A DNA stretch of 64,000 nucleotides from Novosphingobium jiangmenense. GTDB lineage: Bacteria > Pseudomonadota > Alphaproteobacteria > Sphingomonadales > Sphingomonadaceae. The position numbers were made by a program, and so were the translations under genes. Where the stretch lies: assembly GCF_015694345.1 (NCBI RefSeq), contig NZ_JADQDC010000006.1, positions 62,001-126,000 on the forward strand. Direction: 5' to 3'. Below are positions 57,733 through 64,000 of the stretch, piece by piece; position 1 is the first letter of the stretch; every line of letters starts with the position of its first letter. Under the pieces are notes generated by a model. It did no database searches, was not told the DNA's origin, and saw only the letters and a list, made by a program, of their open reading frames with translations.

Positions 57733-59268
57733 CTATTTTGCGCCTGCAAGGCTTTCCACGAAATCAAGGCGCGCGCGATATGGATCTTCGACATGGTCGG
57801 TGCCCTTTTCGGCTATGAGCATGACCTTGGAGTCGTCGGCTGTAGCGGCAGGCCAATCGGTGCCCGGCGCACCGGTAACCGCAAACTCGATCCAGCGCTT
57901 GTGGGTGGCACTGGCGACCGCCTGCTCTCCCGGAACCACCTTCCACTGCGTTCGTGCCGCGAGCGTATCGAACACGTAGGGGATTTCGCTGGCATGGGGT
58001 GCGCCGCCCATTGCGTCGCGGAAGGTGGGATGGGCATAGCCAAATCGGTAGAGCCACGCCGATTGGCCGCGCTGCGCCAGACCGCGCGCAACGGCGCGGG
58101 CCGGTTCGATGAAGGTCCGGTCAGCGCTGGTCATCACCGCAACCTGCAAGGGTGCGCCCTGCCCGGTCGGATCGTAGAGCTTGCGCGCTTCGTCGGCCTT
58201 TGATCCGTAGCTGGCCCAGATCTTGTCCTTGTCGGTGCCGAAGGGCAGCCCGTCCGCCGAATTGGATCCGACCATGACCGGCACCTTGGCATAAAGCCCT
58301 CCGGCGATAGCCTCCACCGGGCTGCCAAAAATCGTCCGCCCGTCGAGCATCGGCCCGGAATAAGTGGGCTGCGACATGGTCATCATCGAAAGATCGCCGG
58401 TGACCTTCTCCGCCGGGAGGGCGCGGAGCGAGGCGGCGTCCAGGCCGGGCGCGAAGAGTTCCCCTGCCTTGGCCGCGACGGCGACCGTGGGCGTCGGCAA
58501 GGAGCGGTCCCGACCGGCGCCGCTCTCGATGATCACCTTGCTGAAAAGCCCCCGCGCCTCCGGTGCCTGCAGAAGCATGTGCATCGACATGCCGCCGGCG
58601 CTTTCGCCGAACACGGTGACATTGGCCGGATCACCGCCGAAGCTTGCTGCATTGGCCTGAACCCATTTCAGGGCCGCGATCTGATCGAGATAGCCGAAGT
58701 TGCCTCCGTAGCCCTCGGCGGCAAGTGCAGGATGCGCGAAGAAGCCGAAACGGCCGAGCCGGTAGTTGAGGCTGATGAGGACGACGCCGTCACGGGCGAA
58801 GTTCTCACCGGAATAGACCGCCGGCGAGGAACCACCATTGACGAAGCCGCCGCCATGCACCCAGACCATCACCGGAAGCTTCGCGCCCGCCTTGGCGGTG
58901 GAGGGCTTCCACACGTTGACGAAAAGGCAGTCTTCCGACGGGGTCGTGCGGATTGGTGCCGCATCTGGCGGGAACGGTGCCTGGAGGCAGTCTGCACCAT
59001 AGTTCGTCGCATCGCGCACGCCGGTCCATGCTGCGGTTGGCTGCGGTGCCCGCCAGCGATTTTCGCCAACTGGCGGTGCGGCGTAGGGGATGCCGAGGAA
59101 AGCGCTGACGCCCTTGCCGCCATCCACGCCACGGACCTTGCCCGAGGCGGTTTCGACCACAACTTCCCCGGCAGGAGCCGGCCCCGCCTTGGCCTTCGCC
59201 GCTTGGGCCGCGGTCGGCATCGCCATCATCAGAGCCGTCCCCAACGCAAGCATTGCAGTCGCACGCAT
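57733..59268 (-). CDS. type B carboxylesterase, exported
   Basis: A 511-residue carboxylesterase/lipase with a signal peptide ([20 protein letters not shown]). The family marks are present: [11 protein letters not shown], the oxyanion HGGGFVNGG, and the nucleophile in [12 protein letters not shown]. The C-terminal His lies in [11 protein letters not shown]. It is transcribed away from the LacI gene; together with the GH106 gene it probably strips acyl groups from rhamnose-bearing glycosides. ATG 59268 has GGAAGG upstream. Confidence 0.9.
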   Translation of the reverse strand: MRATAMLALGTALMMAMPTAAQAAKAKAGPAPAGEVVVETASGKVRGVDGGKGVSAFLGIPYAAPPVGENRWRAPQPTAAWTGVRDATNYGADCLQAPFPPDAAPIRTTPSEDCLFVNVWKPSTAKAGAKLPVMVWVHGGGFVNGGSSPAVYSGENFARDGVVLISLNYRLGRFGFFAHPALAAEGYGGNFGYLDQIAALKWVQANAASFGGDPANVTVFGESAGGMSMHMLLQAPEARGLFSKVIIESGAGRDRSLPTPTVAVAAKAGELFAPGLDAASLRALPAEKVTGDLSMMTMSQPTYSGPMLDGRTIFGSPVEAIAGGLYAKVPVMVGSNSADGLPFGTDKDKIWASYGSKADEARKLYDPTGQGAPLQVAVMTSADRTFIEPARAVARGLAQRGQSAWLYRFGYAHPTFRDAMGGAPHASEIPYVFDTLAARTQWKVVPGEQAVASATHKRWIEFAVTGAPGTDWPAATADDSKVMLIAEKGTDHVEDPYRARLDFVESLAGAK

Positions 59269-59381
59269 CCTTGATCCTTCCAGTTCCCTGAGCCGGCGAT
59301 CAGTCCGGCCTCTTCTCCCCGCGGCTGCAACCTGTCGGTTGGCCGCGATGTGCCCCAACTGGTCGCAGAGGAATGTCAGCG

Positions 59382-59402
59382 TTGTCAAGGATATCGCGAC
59401 AA
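59382..59402. promoter_or_regulatory. possible LacI-type operator
   Basis: TTGTC-N11-GACAA, with GATATC inside, is an imperfect palindrome in the 243 bp gap between the divergent carboxylesterase and lacI genes. Its size and position fit an autoregulatory operator. The symmetry is weak and no second copy was noticed before the GH106 gene. Confidence 0.3.
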
Positions 59403-59511
59403 ATCGAAGACCTCGCAGCCGCGGTCCTTGTGGCGAAGGATCGGGCCGACTAAGTAAGGCCACCAAACAGAACCGGGAACGACCTGTTGCCGGCGCCACG
59501 GCTGAGCGGAC

Positions 59512-60552
59512 ATGAACCTCGCAACCTCTTCGACCGGCCCGGTGCGGGCTACCATGGATGACGTGGCACGCCACTCGGGCGTGTCACTCAAGAGCGTATC
59601 GCGCGTCATCAACGGCGAACCACACGTTTCGGCAACGCTCAGGGCGAAAGTCGAAGCCGCCATTGCCGAGCTCAAGTACGTTCCCGATGCCGCCGCCCGG
59701 TCGCTTGCCGGGTCGCGCACGTTCATCATCGGCCTCTTGCTCGACAACCCGAGTCCCAACTACACGATGAAGGTCCAGAAGGGCGTCTACGATGCCGTTC
59801 GCGCGCACCAGTACCACTTGCGCATCGACAACGTGGATTCGTCCGTCCCCGACGACGAGTTTTCCGCACAGCTCGAGGCCCTTGTGCGCAACAGCCGCTG
59901 CGACGGTTTTGTCCTGACGCCGCCGCTTTCGGACAACCTGTTGTTGCTCGACTTCCTCGACCAGAGCGGCATCCGCTACGTGCGGATCGCCCCTGCCCTC
60001 GAGAAATCGCGCGGCTCGGGAATCGTGATCGACGACGCCGCTGCCGCCGCAGCCATGGCCCGGCATCTGTGGGACCTCGGTCACCGTCGCTATGCGATCA
60101 TGCGCGGCCCGACGGCACACATGGCCGCCGCGCGTCGGCGCGACGGTTTCATCGAGGAACTGAAGCGCCTTGGCCTTGAGCATCCGGTCATCGAAATCGA
60201 TGCCGGGTTCAGTTTCGAGGGTGGCATCCGTGCCGGCGATTCCCTGCTCGCCAGCGGCCTGCGTCCGACCGCGATATTCGCGGGCAACGACGACAGCGCG
60301 GCCGGCGTCATGGCCGCATGTTCGAAGGCCGGGCTCAAGGTGCCCGACGACATCTCGGTATGCGGGTTCGACGACAGCTGGATCGCGCGGTCAGTGTGGC
60401 CCTATCTGACCACGGTCTATCAGCCGATCGAGGAAATGGGCCACGCCGCCGCATCGCTGCTGCTGAGACGGGACGAGCCGGAAAGCGCACTGCACCGGCT
60501 CGACTTCCACCTCGTCGTCAGGGATTCGACGGCCCCGCCGCCTCAAGCGTGA
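59512..60552 (+). CDS. LacI-family transcriptional regulator
   Basis: A 346-residue regulator with the LacI DNA-binding helix [20 protein letters not shown] at residues 15-34 and a periplasmic-binding-protein-like ligand domain ([15 protein letters not shown], then [20 protein letters not shown]). It likely senses a sugar from the GH106 reaction, such as rhamnose, by context. Its end overlaps the convergent GH106 gene by 35 bp. A leading GGCGC does not give a clear RBS, so the start is approximate. Confidence 0.93.
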   Translation: MNLATSSTGPVRATMDDVARHSGVSLKSVSRVINGEPHVSATLRAKVEAAIAELKYVPDAAARSLAGSRTFIIGLLLDNPSPNYTMKVQKGVYDAVRAHQYHLRIDNVDSSVPDDEFSAQLEALVRNSRCDGFVLTPPLSDNLLLLDFLDQSGIRYVRIAPALEKSRGSGIVIDDAAAAAAMARHLWDLGHRRYAIMRGPTAHMAAARRRDGFIEELKRLGLEHPVIEIDAGFSFEGGIRAGDSLLASGLRPTAIFAGNDDSAAGVMAACSKAGLKVPDDISVCGFDDSWIARSVWPYLTTVYQPIEEMGHAAASLLLRRDEPESALHRLDFHLVVRDSTAPPPQA

Positions 60553-63500
60553 CCGGCCCGATCAGGCCGGCAGGCCGTAGCGGCGCGTCGGCACGATAGG
60601 TCGGGAACGAGGTCCAGGTCACCTTCTTGGCATCGGGCTGCGCATCGCCGACCAGCCGGTTGACCCAGAGGTTGGCAACCTTCACTTCCAGCGTGTTGGT
60701 CCCCTTCGTGACCACACCTGACAGATCGACGCGGTAGGGCTTGTGCCAGGCATAACCGGCATGCTTGCCGTTGACCGAGACTTCGGCAATCTCGCCGACA
60801 TCACCCAGGTTCAGCCAGAGCGGCGCGCCGGGCTTGGCGCCCTTGGGCAGGGTGAAGCTGGTGGTATAGGTTGCCATCCCCGAGAAGTACTTCACGCCGG
60901 GGTCCGCCTGTTCGGTCAGCGAGGTCAGCTTGGGCAAGGTGATAGACGCAGGCGCACCGCGCCCGGCCTGGAACGTGACCTGCCAAGGTTTGTCGAGCGT
61001 GGCGGCAACGGTGGGGACGACCTTCTTCAGCATCAGAGAAGCTGCCGGGGCAGGCTTGCGGAACACGACGAAGACCGAGCTTTCGGCGTCCAGCGTCATC
61101 GGCACCACGGTTTCGCCATTCTCGATGCGATAGGATACCGCTTCGGTGGCTCCCGTATCGGCGTGCCACAGTTCCGGCTGCTTGCCGGTAACGCGGAAGC
61201 GCGCCTCGACTTGCTCTGCGGCAGGCTTGCGGTTGTTGAGGAACCAGACATCGCCATCGGCAAGCTGGCGATGCACGAACAGCACTTCCGCATCGGCGCT
61301 TGCACCGGTCATGCGGAAGTCCGGGGCGACGCCCGCCACCTCCAGCGCCGCATCGACATCGGATGACGCGATGACCTGCCCCGCGCCAATCTTCGTGACC
61401 GGCTGGCCGCTCCACAGCTTCGCTACCAAAGCAGCAGATTCGGCACTGTTGTCTGCCAACGCCGGCGAGCTTTCCGGCGCCTGACCGATCACCGTGGCGC
61501 CGGCTTCGACCAGCGAGGCAAGGCGCTGCAACGTTGCTACCGTCATCCTGCGCGAGGAGCCGCCCAGCTGGATGGCACGGTAGCGTGCCCCGCCCTTGGC
61601 GACCACTTCATTTCCTTCGACCTTCACCGCCTCGAACAGCGCATCGCGGTTGATGAAGTCATAGGCGTGCGCCTTGGGCGCATCGGCGATGCGATTGCGG
61701 CCGTAGAGCGCAGTGAGCGGGCCTTCCTCGCCGTAGAAGTAGGCAACATCGGCAACGTTTCGTCCAGCCTGGAGCAGCAGCGATGAGCGCGCCATGTAGT
61801 CGACCCACGGTCGGGCCAGGTCCGCCCAAGCCTCGTGCCGGTTGAAGAACTGGCCAAAGATGGCCAGCGAAAGGCCCGGAACCTTGTCGTCGACCGGCTG
61901 GTGGACCGAAGTATGGACGACGGGGCGATTCACGCCGCTGGCAAACTCGAGATCGATGATGCGGCGAAGCTCGTTGGGCGCGTAGGCCCACGGAGCCAGT
62001 GCCGATGTCATCGATTCCGCCGCGACGAGGTTCTGACCATAGATGTGCGCGACCGAAGCCGCGCCCTTCATGTCCACGAGATAGCTGGGATTTGGCCCGG
62101 CCCTACGACTGAAGGTCCACAACGCCGCCATGGGCACGTCCGCGTGACTGCGCATCGCCATATCGTCACAGAGCGAAGGTCGGTTGTCTTCCAGCGCCTC
62201 GCCATAGACCTTGAGGCCATTTTCGTGGGCCACCTGAGCGACGGTGCCATAGTGCTCGGAAGCCATCAGATCGGCGAGAGTCTGGCGATAATCGCGGAGG
62301 AATTTGTCCGACTGCTCACGCGTGCCAACCAGCACGCCTGCCAGCGTCGGCAGATAAGGCAACGGATCATAGCCGCGCAGGCGCTTGAACTGTTCGACCA
62401 TGCGTGGCGTCCAGTTGGCCGCGCCGACTTCGATGGAATCGGTCAGGAGCGCGCGCACACCGCGCTGGCCGACAAGCTCCTTACCGGCCGCATCCTTGTA
62501 GGTGCCGATGTAGTGTTCGAGATAGCGGCGGACGGCCGCGCCATCGAACTTGTCGACCTCGAGACCGGTAGCCTCGGGCGGTGCCGGGTGATTGGTAGTG
62601 CCGAGCAGGCTCGAGCCGAGGCGGATTACGCGCCACGTGCCCTTGGGCGGAGTCCAGTCAAGCGACCCGTCCGGACGCAGCTTGCCGGTCAGGTCGATGA
62701 CCTTTGCAGGATCAACGCCGGCAGCAGTCGCATCGGGAGTGCCAAGGGCGTAGTAATCTCGCACGACCGCGAAGCCTGCCTTGGCTTCGAACTGGTCGAT
62801 GGCCGCCTCGGAAGAGAGCCTGAACTGCATGATGTCGATCGGCGCTTTCGCCCCGGCAGCGATCATCTCGACGAAACCGCTCACGATCACGCCAGGCGCA
62901 GGATCGCCCATGTTCGACCCGTTGAACGGAAGAGGCGCCAGAACGAGGCGGAAGTGCCGCGCCGTCACGGGCTCGAAACTCACGGTCGAAGGTGCGCCGG
63001 TAACAGGCACGTCAGCGACTGGTCGCCAAGCACTGCCATCGTCGCTGGCTTCGAGACGGATTTCGAGCGTCGGCCCCGCGAACATGCTCTTGGCACCGGG
63101 GATCGCGATGGTGGCAGAACGGATGGTCTGCGGCTTGGCATAGCTTGCCACCAATGTCGTCGGAGCCTCGGCCGGACCGCGCGGCAGCGTCACGCCAGTG
63201 GTCAGGCTGGCATCGGCAAGAGCCGCCGCATCGAGCGGCTTTCCGGCCGAACCGTAGGCAGGAACAAGATCAGCCGCCACGATATCAGGGACTGCCAGGA
63301 CCGCGATGTCGCTGTAGTGCTCTGGCGCCTTGAACCCCTTTTCGCCCGTGATCTTCACCAGCGGATCGGAATCCGGCATGTCGAGGAACGGTCCGGTGGT
63401 TACAGGCGGCATCGGTAGCTTGCCAGTGAACTTCTTGCCACCCTTCACGCGGGTTTCGGCCCAGACGACCTTCTTCAGACCATCTTCGGCCTTCACCCAC

Positions 63501-63919
63501 GGCCCGCCGGTTTCCGACCAGCCCGGCGATGCGGCGATCGCAAGTTCGAGGCCCAAACGGTCAGCCTCGCTGGCGGCAAATCGAAAGGCGTCCTTCCATT
63601 CCGGTGTCATGTAGACGAGGCGCTTGTCCACCACTTGTGGCGTATCGAGTCCGGCATCGAAGTTCTGCATGCCGCCGATACCGACGCGCTTCATCCAGGC
63701 GAGATCCTTGGCGATCCCGTCCTTGGTCACGTTGCCGTTCATCCAGTGCCACCACACGCGCGGGCGCGCTTCCATCGGCGGGTCCTGGAACTGTTGGGCG
63801 AGCGTGTCTGCAGTGGTCGCGGCCTGCTGGGTTGCCGGACCTTCTGCAAGGGCAACCGGAGACAGCAGCGTGCTGCAGGCGAGGATCGTTGCGGCCGAAA
63901 GGCCCCGGCGAATGGTCAT
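60518..63919 (-). CDS. GH106 family alpha-L-rhamnosidase
   Basis: A 1,133-residue exported enzyme with signal peptide (MTIRRGLSAATILACSTLLS then PVALA). Residues about 40-110 carry the GH106 start (ARPRVWWHWMNGNVTKDGIA and IGGMQNFDAGLDTP), matching RhaM-type rhamnosidases known from Sphingomonas and human-gut Bacteroides. Long middle catalytic part, then a C-terminal beta domain (WLNLGDVGEIAEVSVNGKHA). It removes alpha-L-rhamnose from plant glycosides or pectic side chains in the periplasm. It ends inside the lacI gene. Confidence 0.92.
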   Translation of the reverse strand: MTIRRGLSAATILACSTLLSPVALAEGPATQQAATTADTLAQQFQDPPMEARPRVWWHWMNGNVTKDGIAKDLAWMKRVGIGGMQNFDAGLDTPQVVDKRLVYMTPEWKDAFRFAASEADRLGLELAIAASPGWSETGGPWVKAEDGLKKVVWAETRVKGGKKFTGKLPMPPVTTGPFLDMPDSDPLVKITGEKGFKAPEHYSDIAVLAVPDIVAADLVPAYGSAGKPLDAAALADASLTTGVTLPRGPAEAPTTLVASYAKPQTIRSATIAIPGAKSMFAGPTLEIRLEASDDGSAWRPVADVPVTGAPSTVSFEPVTARHFRLVLAPLPFNGSNMGDPAPGVIVSGFVEMIAAGAKAPIDIMQFRLSSEAAIDQFEAKAGFAVVRDYYALGTPDATAAGVDPAKVIDLTGKLRPDGSLDWTPPKGTWRVIRLGSSLLGTTNHPAPPEATGLEVDKFDGAAVRRYLEHYIGTYKDAAGKELVGQRGVRALLTDSIEVGAANWTPRMVEQFKRLRGYDPLPYLPTLAGVLVGTREQSDKFLRDYRQTLADLMASEHYGTVAQVAHENGLKVYGEALEDNRPSLCDDMAMRSHADVPMAALWTFSRRAGPNPSYLVDMKGAASVAHIYGQNLVAAESMTSALAPWAYAPNELRRIIDLEFASGVNRPVVHTSVHQPVDDKVPGLSLAIFGQFFNRHEAWADLARPWVDYMARSSLLLQAGRNVADVAYFYGEEGPLTALYGRNRIADAPKAHAYDFINRDALFEAVKVEGNEVVAKGGARYRAIQLGGSSRRMTVATLQRLASLVEAGATVIGQAPESSPALADNSAESAALVAKLWSGQPVTKIGAGQVIASSDVDAALEVAGVAPDFRMTGASADAEVLFVHRQLADGDVWFLNNRKPAAEQVEARFRVTGKQPELWHADTGATEAVSYRIENGETVVPMTLDAESSVFVVFRKPAPAASLMLKKVVPTVAATLDKPWQVTFQAGRGAPASITLPKLTSLTEQADPGVKYFSGMATYTTSFTLPKGAKPGAPLWLNLGDVGEIAEVSVNGKHAGYAWHKPYRVDLSGVVTKGTNTLEVKVANLWVNRLVGDAQPDAKKVTWTSFPTYRADAPLRPAGLIGPVTLEAAGPSNP

Positions 63920-63955
63920 GCTGCTCTCTCCGGAAATGCTTCTTGTAATTGAAAA

Positions 63956-64000
63956 TCAGACGATGCCAGCGCCCAGCCCGACAGCCTTGCGTTCCTGCGC
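63956..64000 (-). CDS. C-terminal end of an unidentified gene upstream of GH106
   Basis: Fourteen codons (AQERKAVGLGAGIV) then TGA are read on the minus strand before the GH106 start, with a 36 bp gap. The fragment is too short to name. Its direction and closeness suggest an operon with GH106, for example a transporter or another glycosidase. Confidence 0.4.
   Translation of the reverse strand, partial: AQERKAVGLGAGIV

Noticed and set aside
61835..63418. 527-codon plus-strand frame opposite GH106
   Set aside because: Antisense shadow; GH106 has family motifs and a signal peptide.

Overview
The window is about 65% GC by eye and densely coded on both strands, with many 1-4 bp ATGA/GTGA/TGATG overlaps. 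Gene content points to an aerobic alphaproteobacterium of the Sphingomonadales, most likely Novosphingobium or a close relative. The signs are a PA0069-type radical SAM protein, KorAB, sdhCDA, a GH106 rhamnosidase with a LacI regulator, an ETF-QO, and families of short palindromic repeats typical of sphingomonads. The genus is an inference; no rRNA or tRNA gene was seen.

Layout. 1-5000: three linked genes on the minus strand (ilvD, a lipoprotein, the NAD(P)H-hydrate repair gene nnr, cut by the window edge), then ispE coupled to an N-formylglutamate amidohydrolase, then a DUF559 nuclease gene bracketed by inverted copies of a ~60 bp repeat. 5000-11000: ETF-QO on the minus strand, facing a degenerate uracil-DNA glycosylase, a lytic transglycosylase, moaB and a radical SAM gene on the plus strand. 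10954-11951 is the largest stretch without a protein gene; it holds three repeat families and a sigma70-like promoter followed by what looks like a structured RNA. 11952-22138: a run on the minus strand (DUF1330 protein, acyl-CoA ligase, dnaE, glutathione peroxidase with two related small proteins, lolD and lolC/E, a MASE1 membrane protein, and a 28-30 aa membrane peptide).

22324-34084: purF-SDR-PilZ, a cyclopropane fatty acid synthase-like methyltransferase, photolyase, PAP2 phosphatase, YdjM-like hydrolase, korA-korB, an HSL-type esterase and rppH. 34085-45521: a TPR protein, rsmB, guaB, an M28 peptidase, 3-hydroxybutyrate dehydrogenase, a YpfJ-like protease, two exported proteins of unknown function, and sdhC-sdhD-sdhA without sdhB. 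45522-57580: a subclass B3 metallo-beta-lactamase coupled to prmA, an enoyl-CoA hydratase, a CinA-like protein with ligA, a GNAT protein and recN, then a phosphoesterase-glycosyltransferase pair, a DUF481 protein, bamD and an Rrf2 regulator. 57733-64000: a probable rhamnoside-use locus (type B carboxylesterase, LacI regulator, GH106 rhamnosidase, and the last codons of another gene).

The most interesting items are the DUF559 nuclease flanked by terminal inverted repeats, the promoter plus candidate RNA at 11106-11420, a ~240 bp MITE-like family with perfect 22 bp ends, a 15 bp hairpin that hides the ribosome binding site of the small-protein/gpx operon, and the B3 metallo-beta-lactamase with all zinc ligands present. 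Most of the rest is ordinary housekeeping.
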